A stretch of DNA of 64,000 nt from an uncultured Saccharospirillaceae bacterium (GTDB lineage Bacteria; Bacteroidota; Bacteroidia; Flavobacteriales_D; CAJJDF01), in the NCBI GenBank assembly GCA_950054195.1, contig CATLPG010000001.1:104441-168440 (forward strand). Reading direction: 5' to 3'. Position numbers and translations under genes: made by a program. Of the stretch, positions 19,301 through 26,798 are shown piece by piece; the first letter of the stretch is position 1; each line of letters starts with the position of its first letter. The notes under the pieces were generated by a model. The model worked only from the letters and a program-made list of their open reading frames with translations, had not been told where the DNA came from and searched no databases.

Positions 19301-19593
19301 TACAAAGTAACTTCTTAGATAATTTTCAAATTGTTGGTTTTGGAGATGTTGGTGCTGCATGGACAGGTAGCAACCCATACTCAAAAGAAAACTCTTTTAA
19401 TAAAACAATTATTAGTCAAAAGCCTATTACCGTTGAAATTGAAAACCAACGTGAACCAATTGTATTTGGTTACGGCTTTGGGTTAAGATCACAGCTGTTT
19501 GGTTATTTTATACGGTTCGATTGGGCCTGGGGAGTTGATGATGGTGAAATTCAAGCCCCAATTAGATACTTTTCATTATCTCTAGATTTTTAA
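16354..19593 (+). CDS. Large outer-membrane protein: degenerate peptidase-MA-like domain, TolB-type propeller and BamA-like barrel
   Basis: A 1079-residue envelope protein starting at GTG. It has a signal peptide (about 1-24, ending VKSQ). Residues about 30-280 look like the peptidase MA-like domain, with LPDWFTEGLYSF, but the usual HExxH zinc motif is not visible, so it is probably inactive. Residues about 290-500 hold TolB/PD40 blades such as DIKLSPKGDKIAYVSNE and YPSFTDNGEKIIFSSNRPEEE. After a linker (about 500-750) the C-terminal third reads as an Omp85-like beta-barrel. It has RGFIQN, FAVINNEFRWPIVRYF, FGDVGAAW and GFGLRSQLFGYFIRFDWAWG near the end, which resembles the closing strands of BamA/TamA. 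No POTRA domains are seen. A role in outer-membrane assembly or surface export is inferred. Confidence 0.75.
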   Translation: MQKSIIKYLLFLFATLCFSANVKSQFYTGSHQEFGKNRVQHVNFAWQSHNYKKFNVFFYGGEKQHAEFVARAVHENLKELQKFFEVELEDKFSVLVYTRYSDFKQSNLGLTNDISSNVGGKTQLIGDKLFVYFEKDQPTFEANIRAAIARLLVTKMLYGGDWKKVLRSSATLKLPDWFTEGLYSFCGESWNPEIDNIVKDGILSGRYEKLTYLEGEEAIHAGHSLWNYIYQVYGQDVIPDIIYMVNISKNFESGFKFVLGKPTKTVVNEWLAYYQKQYQNDENNRSNPKQEKLTLKKKKTRGKITDIKLSPKGDKIAYVSNEIGKHKIWIYYLNKNKYTKVEARGFKVRRKTDYSNPLLAWSTDGGTLAFIDEFEGAVNLTTYNLTSKEKVRKIVPGLSKILSFEYSPKPNEMVFSALKKGQVDLWMYNINGNSVKQLTDDFYDDLYPSFTDNGEKIIFSSNRPEEELYPEVEIKPFNSTYDLYIINATVKGRKELKRVTNTPKINETLPREVDYLKYTYIADENGIKNRYIATFDSTIAAVDTAITYRYFSKSSIVTNYKRSLINYDYVRKKNKIALLQYKDRSYQIYVGKESVDQMLLSESVMDTYFQNIANNEVDSLNQIKTDIEIVNIIPESNKNQVSVSNYMFDDDKETPNIYNKSRISVNDNSIQNDEEKKKFKLGKQKEYKVNFTIDNLTSQIDQSFLNNSYQLFNPASPSFNNPSINLFNMVELKDLMEDYRLIGGINLNFDLVDNNYLVSFEDLKYRIDKKYLFVRQSYSSLEDLVPIKTKTHEFKYRLKYPFNEVMAVAGTFSYRNDRAVVGSVDQPTLDERGFMNHLGGAKLEFIFDNTFYKGINLLEGFRYKFFAEFFHQLDQAKTDFTVIGADFRHYQKVHRDLILASRVAASTSFGNRKLIYYLGGVDNWILPRFNNNAVIPTDKGFTYQTIATPMRGFIQNSRFGNSFAVINNEFRWPIVRYFSKYPVQSNFLDNFQIVGFGDVGAAWTGSNPYSKENSFNKTIISQKPITVEIENQREPIVFGYGFGLRSQLFGYFIRFDWAWGVDDGEIQAPIRYFSLSLDF

Positions 19594-19594
19594 T

Positions 19595-19987
19595 ATGGGT
19601 GGATCAACGTTTTTTATTTTGGTTGCTATCGGTTTAATAGCTGGTGTTGCTTCGGGCTTTGTAGGCATTGGAGGAGGTATTATCATTGTCCCTTCACTAG
19701 TATACATTGTCGGATTAACTCCTCTTCAAGCTCAAGGAACAAGTGTAGCGCTTATGTTACCCCCAATTGGAATATTAGCTTTTATGGAATATTACCGATC
19801 AGGAAATGTAAACATTTGGTTTGCTATCGTAATTGCATCTGCCTTTATCATTGGTGGGCTATTTGGTGCAAAATTTGCACAAAAACTTGATCAAAATTTA
19901 ATCAAATTAATTTTTGGGGGCATCATGATACTAGCTGCTATTAAACTCATTATCGATGGCTCTAAGTACTTTTTTAATCAATCATAA
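19595..19987 (+). CDS. TSUP (TauE/SafE) family transporter, half-length
   Basis: Membrane protein of 130 residues with four predicted helices. The N-terminal GVASGFVGIGGGIIIVPSLVY and QAQGTSVALMLPPIG are the signature of one TSUP (sulfite exporter TauE/SafE) repeat. Full-length relatives have about 250 residues and two such repeats in inverted order, so this gene encodes one half and would have to dimerise. It begins one base after the preceding stop and ends four bases before the M20 peptidase gene, which suggests translation from one message. Short TSUP proteins of this length are annotated in other Bacteroidota, so truncation by mutation is less likely. The substrate is unknown. Confidence 0.83.
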   Translation: MGGSTFFILVAIGLIAGVASGFVGIGGGIIIVPSLVYIVGLTPLQAQGTSVALMLPPIGILAFMEYYRSGNVNIWFAIVIASAFIIGGLFGAKFAQKLDQNLIKLIFGGIMILAAIKLIIDGSKYFFNQS

Positions 19988-19990
19988 CGG

Positions 19991-21163
19991 ATGATCGATC
20001 GCATTAAAACATTAGCTAAAGAAAAACTAAAAGAGGTTGTTTCAATTAGGAGGCACTTACACAAACATCCAGAATTGAGCTTTGAGGAACACAAAACCTC
20101 CGCATTTATTCAACAAAAACTAACCGAATTAGGCATTCCATTTAAAAATGGCTTTGTTAAAACAGGTATTGTTGCTCATATTGAAGGTAAAAACCCTACA
20201 AAAAAAGTAATTGCTTTAAGAGCAGATATTGATGCTTTACCCATTCAAGAAGAAAACCAAGTGGCTTACAAATCGATTAACGATGGAGTGATGCACGCAT
20301 GTGGACATGATGTTCATACTTCTTCACTATTAGGAACGGCAGCAATTTTAAACGAGCTAAAAGATCAATTTGAGGGAACAATTAAACTTCTTTTTCAACC
20401 TGGTGAAGAAAAACTACCCGGTGGAGCTTCACTAATGATTAAAGAAAATGCCCTAAAAAACCCTGATGCTGCTTTAATTATTGGTCAACACGTATTCCCT
20501 GATTTACCCTCAGGAAAGCTTGGTTTTAGAAGTGGAATGTACATGGCTTCTGCCGATGAAATCTATTTAACCATTAAAGGTAAAGGTGGACATGCTGCAC
20601 TCCCGCACAAAGTCATCGACCCAATTTATATTAGTTCAGTAATTCTTTCGAGTTTACAACAAGTAGTTAGCAGAAATGCTCAACCAACTGTTCCTACAGT
20701 ACTCTCATTTGGTAAAATAAACTCAAAAGGAGGAGCCACAAATGTTATCCCTGATGAAGTTTACATTGAAGGTACCTTTAGAACAATGGATGAGGAGTGG
20801 AGAGCTAAAGCCCATGAAATAATAACTTCAATTGTAAATAGCACCGCTCAATCTATGGGAGGATCAGCAATTGTTGACATCAGAAAAGGCTATCCTTTTT
20901 TAATGAATAATGAGGAGATTACCATTAAAAGTATTTCTAATGCAAAAGAGTTTTTAGGCGAGCAAAATGTGATTGACTTAGATTTAAGAATGACTGCTGA
21001 AGACTTTGCTTATTACTCACAACAAATACCCGGATGTTTTTATCGATTAGGAACGGGAGAAAGCACAGGGTTACATACCTCAACATTTAATATCAATGAA
21101 GCAGCACTAGAAACCAGCATTGGTTTTATGGCTTACAATGCAATAAAACAACTTAATTCTTAA
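19991..21163 (+). CDS. M20 family metallopeptidase / amidohydrolase
   Basis: A 390-residue zinc-dependent amidohydrolase of the M20D group, related to N-acyl-L-amino-acid amidohydrolases and IAA-amino-acid hydrolases. The metal site shows in MHACGHDVHTSSLLG (near residue 95-110), QPGEEKLPGGA (near 138) and the LHTSTFNINE near the C terminus. The dimerisation lid lies at about 185-300 with GKGGHAALPH. It has no signal peptide and is probably cytoplasmic. The substrate is likely an N-acylated amino acid or small peptide, which the sequence alone does not settle. Confidence 0.9.
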   Translation: MIDRIKTLAKEKLKEVVSIRRHLHKHPELSFEEHKTSAFIQQKLTELGIPFKNGFVKTGIVAHIEGKNPTKKVIALRADIDALPIQEENQVAYKSINDGVMHACGHDVHTSSLLGTAAILNELKDQFEGTIKLLFQPGEEKLPGGASLMIKENALKNPDAALIIGQHVFPDLPSGKLGFRSGMYMASADEIYLTIKGKGGHAALPHKVIDPIYISSVILSSLQQVVSRNAQPTVPTVLSFGKINSKGGATNVIPDEVYIEGTFRTMDEEWRAKAHEIITSIVNSTAQSMGGSAIVDIRKGYPFLMNNEEITIKSISNAKEFLGEQNVIDLDLRMTAEDFAYYSQQIPGCFYRLGTGESTGLHTSTFNINEAALETSIGFMAYNAIKQLNS

Positions 21164-21328
21164 CAACTAAGTCTTATCTACAATAAGTAACTATTAAAAA
21201 CGTTAAATAAAAACTGAAAATGGATGTTTACCATAGCTAGAAAACTTATGCAATAATCAATAAATTAATACTAGTTTGACCTTATAAACATAAAAGAAGT
21301 TAAGCAACCATTTTATAACCTATAAAAA

Positions 21329-23668
21329 ATGAATAAAAACATTTTTCTTCCACTTTCACTTCTTCTTTTTTCTATAGTTAGTAATTACTCTCAAAGTGTT
21401 CCTATTGGTCAATGGAGAGAGCATTTATCCTACAATAATGCTATTTCAATTACCCAAGCAGGAAGTGTTATATACACTGCTTCCAACAATGGTATCATCT
21501 CTTATGATGTAAGTGATAATGAAGTGAAGTTTTTGAGTCGTGTTGAAACACTTAGTGATATTGGAATAAATACCATTTCCTTCAATTCATCAACCAACAC
21601 ATTAATCGTTGGGTATAAAAATGGTAATCTTGATGTTATTGGTGATAAAACAACTAATATTTCAGCTATAAAAAACAGTACAATAACAGGAAACAAAACA
21701 GTTAATAGTATATATAATATTGGTGATTTAGCATACCTATCTTGTGGCTTTGGAATAGTCGTGTTAGACACAAGAAAAAATGAAATAAAAGAAACCTATA
21801 TCATTGGAACCGGAGGAACAAACACCAATGTGTTAGAACTTATAGTATATGAAAACAACTTTTATGCTGCTACTGAAACTGGTATTTATACTGCAAATGT
21901 TAACAATAGCTTTTTAAATGATTTTAATAGTTGGAGTTTAGTTTCAGGACTTCCTGAATCATCTGGAGTATATAATAGTATAACCTACTCAACAAATGGT
22001 ATCATAGTAAACTTTGATGGAGATGTAGTTGCCGATACTATCTATCAATTCGATGGAATAACTTGGACCAAAATCCCTAACTACCAGAATTATCAAAATG
22101 TAAATAAACTCTATTACCTTAACGACAAGTTTTTAGTCAATCAAAAAGATAGTATCATAGTTCTTAATAGTACCACATTTGCTATTGAAGATATAGTTAA
22201 AAAATATGATATATTTTGGGAAGTAAATGCTAGTGATGTAATTTACGCTAATGATCGATACTACGTTGCTGATCAAGAATTAGCAATGGCTAGTTTTACT
22301 GCAAACCAAAATGGATCAATATATTCTGGACTCTGGAAAGCAACTCCTGGAAACTTTGCATTAGATATTGATATTCTCGATAATCAATTATGGGGAGGTA
22401 CAAGAGGTATTGTTACCGGAGGGTGGACGCCTGCCAGTAAAGATGACGGTGCTTTTCATTACGATATTGAAAATGACCAATGGACCATTTATAGAGGTCA
22501 GTGCCATCCAGATCACGGATGTATTAGAGATATCATTGGCATTGTAATAGATCCTAGCAATCCTCAAAAAGCTTATGGCTGCGCTTTTGGTTTTTTTAAT
22601 ACGTTAGGCGAGTTTGAAAACGGACAAATGCTTTCAACAAGCAATCCTTCTAATTCAGCTCTTGAAGATCATTACCTAAACCCTGGTTGGTGCCAAGTAG
22701 CAGAGGCTAATTTTGATGAAGATCAAAACCTTTGGGTTGCCAACTCATACACTCCAAACCCTTTAGCTGTTAGAACTGCTGGTGATGAATGGAATAATTT
22801 TTATTGTGGAAATGAAAATAGAAACAAAATTATATCCGATATTATTGTTGATAAAGCAAATGGCTACAAATGGCTAGTCGTAGAACGTAGTCAAATTATT
22901 TGTTACGACTCTGGAGAAGATCCTCTAGATCCTTCTGATGATAGATATCAAACACTAAGTAGCGGAGCAGGTAATGGAAATATTCATGCTGGTCCTAAAT
23001 GCATCATTGAAGATTTAGATGGTGAAATATGGGTTGGCACCGAAGAAGGCATAGCAATTATCTACAATCCCATAAATGTATTTGAGGGTGGTAATTTTGA
23101 TGCGCAGCAAATTAAGATTGAACAAGATGGAAACGTAGAGTTTTTATTATCAACTGAGCAAATAAATAGCATCCAAGTGGATGGAGGAAATAGAAAGTGG
23201 ATAGGAACAGAAGCTTCTGGTGTATTTGTTTTTTCTCCTGATGGTCAAGAGCAAATCCATCACTTTACGTTTGAAAACAGTCCGTTATTTTCTAATAAAA
23301 TATTAGATATTGCTATTAATCAAAAATCGGGAGAGGTATTTATTAGTACCGATCAAGGGATTATTTCCTATAGAGGAATTGCTACCGAAGGAGGAAATGA
23401 CTTTGTTGATGTTTATGCTTTCCCTAACCCTGTTCAACCAGGTTATGAAGGTCCAATTACCATTAAAGGTCTCATGAAAGATGCTGATGTAAGAATAACC
23501 GACCTAGCTGGTAATATTGTTTATGCAACAAAATCTATCGGTGGACAAGCAGTTTGGTATGGAACAAACTTAGATGGAAACAAAGTAAAAACAGGAATCT
23601 ACTTAGTTTACATGGCTGGTCCTGAAGGTAGAAAGAAAGATGTAACAAAGATTGTTTTTGTAGAATAG
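21329..23668 (+). CDS. porZ: Type IX secretion system protein PorZ
   Basis: PorZ is a surface component of the T9SS attachment complex. It binds the anionic lipopolysaccharide used to anchor cargo and works with the sortase PorU, PorV and PorQ. The 779-residue protein opens with a signal peptide (about 1-21, ending NYSQ) and then the PorZ signature IGQWREHLSYNNAISITQAGSVIYTASNNGI. Two propeller domains follow, with blades such as IWVGTEEGIAIIYNP and KWIGTEASGVFVFSPDG. The C-terminal 90 residues (VYAFPNPVQPGYEGPITI to KIVFVE) are a T9SS-tail-like beta domain that PorZ keeps. The 165-base gap upstream contains a variant of the AGCAACC motif found before the two tandem cargo genes. Confidence 0.9.
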   Translation: MNKNIFLPLSLLLFSIVSNYSQSVPIGQWREHLSYNNAISITQAGSVIYTASNNGIISYDVSDNEVKFLSRVETLSDIGINTISFNSSTNTLIVGYKNGNLDVIGDKTTNISAIKNSTITGNKTVNSIYNIGDLAYLSCGFGIVVLDTRKNEIKETYIIGTGGTNTNVLELIVYENNFYAATETGIYTANVNNSFLNDFNSWSLVSGLPESSGVYNSITYSTNGIIVNFDGDVVADTIYQFDGITWTKIPNYQNYQNVNKLYYLNDKFLVNQKDSIIVLNSTTFAIEDIVKKYDIFWEVNASDVIYANDRYYVADQELAMASFTANQNGSIYSGLWKATPGNFALDIDILDNQLWGGTRGIVTGGWTPASKDDGAFHYDIENDQWTIYRGQCHPDHGCIRDIIGIVIDPSNPQKAYGCAFGFFNTLGEFENGQMLSTSNPSNSALEDHYLNPGWCQVAEANFDEDQNLWVANSYTPNPLAVRTAGDEWNNFYCGNENRNKIISDIIVDKANGYKWLVVERSQIICYDSGEDPLDPSDDRYQTLSSGAGNGNIHAGPKCIIEDLDGEIWVGTEEGIAIIYNPINVFEGGNFDAQQIKIEQDGNVEFLLSTEQINSIQVDGGNRKWIGTEASGVFVFSPDGQEQIHHFTFENSPLFSNKILDIAINQKSGEVFISTDQGIISYRGIATEGGNDFVDVYAFPNPVQPGYEGPITIKGLMKDADVRITDLAGNIVYATKSIGGQAVWYGTNLDGNKVKTGIYLVYMAGPEGRKKDVTKIVFVE

Positions 23669-23671
23669 TTC

Positions 23672-24370
23672 CTACAACAAGAAAAAAGTTAACCCAACAG
23701 TAAACGGATAAATCTCATCACTTGTTTCCCCAGTGAATAAAGGTGTTAACGAATAGAACCCTTGTAGGTTCCATTTACCATAACCAATCTTCAAGGTAGG
23801 TCCGTAACGGTAAATGTTTGCATTTCTAATACGGTAGGTTTTTACTTTGCTTTCTGGCTTAATAACTAAGTTCGTTACCCTAATTAACGCTCCTACTTTA
23901 AACCCAGGATAAAACCTAAACTTTCTGGCATTAAGGGTTCTTAACCTAAACTCTACGGGAGCTTCTATATAACTCGTGTAAAACTTATTTCTTTGGGTTT
24001 CGTCATTTGAAAGTATAAACCTTGTTCCTACGTCATCCGCTGTGCTATCATGAAAGTAAACGATGTTAGCATTATGATATACGGCTGAAGCACTATAATT
24101 TATTCCTAAGGCAAATGAAAACGTACCTTTCTTATTTATTGGTATGTCTTTATAAAACCCTACATCAAACCCATATGAAAATGGAGACGTTTCCACCCCA
24201 TCCAACTCATTTATCCAATTAGGATGGTTAATCGAAAAGTTAAAATGATCAAACCGTGCTGGGTAAGCCTCATCATCACCAAACATAACTATACGCTCCA
24301 ATAGTTGTGCTTGGTAATTATTCCACAAAAAAATGGTTAGGATATGTATACAAACAATCTTTTTAAGCAT
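23672..24370 (-). CDS. Outer-membrane beta-barrel protein
   Basis: A 232-residue protein with a signal peptide (about 1-21, ending NYQAQ) and alternating hydrophobic strands that end in an aromatic-rich VGLTFFLL, as in small outer-membrane barrels of the PorT/OMP_b-brl type. Segments such as YIEAPVEFRLRT and FYPGFKVGALIR match that group in style. I cannot say that it is PorT itself. It converges on porZ with a 3-base gap and diverges from the LytTR regulator gene, so a link to secretion or envelope sensing is possible but unproven. Confidence 0.72.
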   Translation of the reverse strand: MLKKIVCIHILTIFLWNNYQAQLLERIVMFGDDEAYPARFDHFNFSINHPNWINELDGVETSPFSYGFDVGFYKDIPINKKGTFSFALGINYSASAVYHNANIVYFHDSTADDVGTRFILSNDETQRNKFYTSYIEAPVEFRLRTLNARKFRFYPGFKVGALIRVTNLVIKPESKVKTYRIRNANIYRYGPTLKIGYGKWNLQGFYSLTPLFTGETSDEIYPFTVGLTFFLL

Positions 24371-24401
24371 GTCATAAATCTTAAACCTGCTGGCAATCTA
24401 G

Positions 24402-24434
24402 CAAAAATAAATGTACATTTAATCCTTTAGTAAA
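24402..24434 (-). promoter_or_regulatory. Candidate promoter for the outer-membrane barrel gene
   Basis: On the minus strand, TATTTTTG (plus-strand 24402-24409) fits the Bacteroidota -7 element exactly. TTTA (24431-24434) stands 21 bases upstream as a one-mismatch -33 element. The predicted start of transcription, near 24397, is about 27 bases before the gene start. The whole divergent gap is only 71 bases, so regulator binding here would affect both genes. Confidence 0.42.
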
Positions 24435-24441
24435 CATAATT

Positions 24442-25134
24442 ATGAACTGTATAATTGTTGATGATGATGAAACTTCTCGTTTTGTTTTATCTAACCTAGT
24501 AAAAAAAATAGAAGATCTCCATTTAGTAGGATCATGCATAAACACACAAGAGGCAAAGGAAATACTAAAAAACAAAGAGGTTGACCTTATACTACTGGAT
24601 ATTGAAATGCCAGGAGAAACAGGCATAGAAATGTTTGAAAAAATGACAGGTAATATTGAGGTTGTTTTTGTTACTTCTCAAACCAAGCATGCTGTTTCTG
24701 CCTTCGAAAATGATGCTGTTGATTATATTCTTAAGCCCATTGATCTTTCTCGTTTAAATAAAGCAATAGAAAAAGTAAGACGTAGACTTTCTTCAACCAC
24801 ACAGGATGTAAGTAACGAAGCGTTTTTATTTGTTAGAGGGAGTACTTCATTCGAAAAAGTTTTTTTAAAAGACATTCTTTTTATTGAATCCACTAATGGA
24901 TATGTCACTTTCCAAACTACATATAAAAAAATTACCATGAGTGGCACGCTAAAGAAAGTGATGGATAAAATTGAAGCTCCTGAATTTATTCAAGCACATC
25001 GATCATATGTAATTAACCTTCACAAGGTAACAAAATATGAAGCTGATAAAATAACGGTAGGATCAACCGATTTACCGCTCTCTCGCCTCTACAAAAAGGA
25101 TATTATTAATGAATTAAATAAGCTAGCATTGTAA
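24442..25134 (+). CDS. LytTR-family response regulator
   Basis: A 230-residue response regulator. The receiver domain (1-120) has the acidic DDD at 7-9, phospho-acceptor Asp53 in LILLDIEMPGETG and Lys in YILKPID near residue 96. The C-terminal LytTR DNA-binding domain (about 130-230) contains LFIESTNGYVTFQT and FIQAHRSYVINLHKV. It is the first of three overlapping genes that together make a receiver, a second receiver and an Hpt protein. No histidine kinase gene is adjacent, whereas the usual LytS/AlgZ-type partner of Bacteroidota LytTR regulators is commonly next door. The stop overlaps the next start by one base. Confidence 0.93.
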   Translation: MNCIIVDDDETSRFVLSNLVKKIEDLHLVGSCINTQEAKEILKNKEVDLILLDIEMPGETGIEMFEKMTGNIEVVFVTSQTKHAVSAFENDAVDYILKPIDLSRLNKAIEKVRRRLSSTTQDVSNEAFLFVRGSTSFEKVFLKDILFIESTNGYVTFQTTYKKITMSGTLKKVMDKIEAPEFIQAHRSYVINLHKVTKYEADKITVGSTDLPLSRLYKKDIINELNKLAL

Positions 25135-25505
25135 TGAAAATTCTTTTGATTGATGACGATGCTACAACCAACTTTATCCATCAAACCAAATTGAATAAGC
25201 TAATTAAGCAAGCTGAACTTTCGTGTGTAAGTAATGGACAAGAGGCTCTTAGCTTTTGTAGAAAAAACAAAGCAATTAATCTTGCTTTTTTAGACTTAAA
25301 CATGCCTGTAATGGATGGTTTAACCTTTTTAAAGGCACACAAAAAACTACCTAAAGACCATCAAATAAAAAAGATTGTATTATTCACTGATAAAGAAATA
25401 GACGATTCTTTAAAAACTTCGCTTAATATTTCTTTTTGTATACCAAAACCGCTTAATGAAGAAAAAATTAATACCATATTAAATGATCAACAAGGAGTTA
25501 GTTAA
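25134..25505 (+). CDS. Single-domain response regulator (CheY-like)
   Basis: A 123-residue stand-alone receiver: DDD at 7-9, phospho-acceptor Asp54 in LAFLDLNMPVMDG, Thr near residue 83 (VLFTDK) and Lys in CIPKPLNEE. No output domain is present. It starts on the last base of the LytTR gene stop and overlaps the Hpt gene by 23 bases, so the three proteins are likely made in fixed ratio. Such a receiver could be an intermediate or sink in a His-Asp-His-Asp relay with the neighbouring Hpt protein. Confidence 0.9.
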   Translation: MKILLIDDDATTNFIHQTKLNKLIKQAELSCVSNGQEALSFCRKNKAINLAFLDLNMPVMDGLTFLKAHKKLPKDHQIKKIVLFTDKEIDDSLKTSLNISFCIPKPLNEEKINTILNDQQGVS

Positions 25506-25782
25506 AGATTTAGACGAAGATATCTTACTTCAAGCGATAGCTATTTTCATCAAAAATGCCGAAAACGATTTAGGTGGTTTACAACTTGCGTTTGATCGTT
25601 CAAATACACCACAAGTTAAAAGAATTAGTCATAAACTCGCTGGTAGCTCCATATCAGTTGGGTTAGAAAAATTTCATCAACTAGCCAAAGAAATTGAAAA
25701 CAAAGAAGAAGAAATTACTTTAAGTGATATTGAAGCTTTAACAGCAGCTTTCGAAGAAATAAAAACCTTCTTCCGTCCTTAA
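25483..25782 (+). CDS. Hpt-domain phosphotransfer protein
   Basis: A 99-residue all-helical Hpt domain. The phospho-acceptor is His50 in VKRISHKLAGSSISVG, the Hpt signature. The ATG at 25483 lies 23 bases inside the upstream receiver gene. With the LytTR regulator and single-domain receiver it makes the transfer half of a multistep phosphorelay. A hybrid kinase with a receiver domain must be encoded elsewhere if the relay is complete. Confidence 0.88.
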   Translation: MINKELVKDLDEDILLQAIAIFIKNAENDLGGLQLAFDRSNTPQVKRISHKLAGSSISVGLEKFHQLAKEIENKEEEITLSDIEALTAAFEEIKTFFRP

Positions 25783-25835
25783 TACTAGTTTGTATCTATT
25801 CAATTCATTAATTTTATTCAAAATTATAATCTGTA

Positions 25836-26798
25836 ATGGCAAGAGTTTTAACAGGAATTCAAAGTACTGGAACACCACATTTGGGAAATATTTTAGGTGC
25901 TATTTTACCTGCTATTGAATTAGCAAAAAGCAATGAATCGTTTTTATTTATTGCCAATTTACACTCCTTAACCCAAATTAAAGATGGTGAGCTACTAAAA
26001 CAAAACACCCTACATACAGCAGCTGCATGGCTAGCTTGTGGGTTAGATGTTGAAAAAACTGTTTTTTATCGTCAAAGTGATGTTCCCGAAGTAACCGAGT
26101 TAAACTGGTATTTAAACTGTTTTTATCCTTATCAACGATTAACACTTGCCCACTCTTTTAAAGATAAAGCAGATCGTTTAAGTGATGTAAATACTGGATT
26201 ATTTACTTACCCCATGCTTATGGCTGCCGATATTTTACTATACGATGCAGAAATAGTTCCTGTTGGCAAGGATCAATTACAGCATCTTGAAATGACTAGA
26301 GATGTTGCCAGCAGATTAAACCATGCCATGGGAGAAACACTGGTTTTACCAGAAGCTAAAGTTCAACAAGAAACCATGTACGTTCCAGGCACTGATGGTG
26401 GCAAAATGAGCAAATCCAGAGATAATATTATTAATATTTTTCTTCCAGATAAAAAGCTGCGTAAGCAAGTTATGGGTATCCAAACGGATAGTACTCCGCT
26501 TGAAGATCCAAAAGATCCTGAAACAGATAATGTTTTTGCTATTTATCAATTAATGGCTTCTGAAAGTCAAATCGAAGAAATGCGAAAAAACTATTTAGCT
26601 GGAGGTTATGGTTACGGACATGCAAAACAAGCATTGTTTGAGTTAATTATTGATCGTTTTAAAACCGAACGTGAATTATTTAACCATTACGTTAACAACC
26701 CTCAAGAAGTGGAAGAGAAACTAAATATTGGTGCAAACAAAGCAAGATTAGTTGCTAAAGATGTGTTAAGCAGAGTAAGAGAAAAACTAGGTTATTAA
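25836..26798 (+). CDS. trpS: Tryptophanyl-tRNA synthetase
   Basis: Class I synthetase that charges tRNA(Trp). The 320-residue length is typical of the bacterial type. The HIGH-like motif is GTPHLGN at residues about 12-18 and the KMSKS motif is GGKMSKSRDN near residue 190. PVGKDQLQHLEMTRD forms the Trp/ATP site. The gene reads with the phosphorelay set but is 53 bases away. Its stop overlaps the convergent permease stop within a TTAA. Confidence 0.97.
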   Translation: MARVLTGIQSTGTPHLGNILGAILPAIELAKSNESFLFIANLHSLTQIKDGELLKQNTLHTAAAWLACGLDVEKTVFYRQSDVPEVTELNWYLNCFYPYQRLTLAHSFKDKADRLSDVNTGLFTYPMLMAADILLYDAEIVPVGKDQLQHLEMTRDVASRLNHAMGETLVLPEAKVQQETMYVPGTDGGKMSKSRDNIINIFLPDKKLRKQVMGIQTDSTPLEDPKDPETDNVFAIYQLMASESQIEEMRKNYLAGGYGYGHAKQALFELIIDRFKTERELFNHYVNNPQEVEEKLNIGANKARLVAKDVLSRVREKLGY

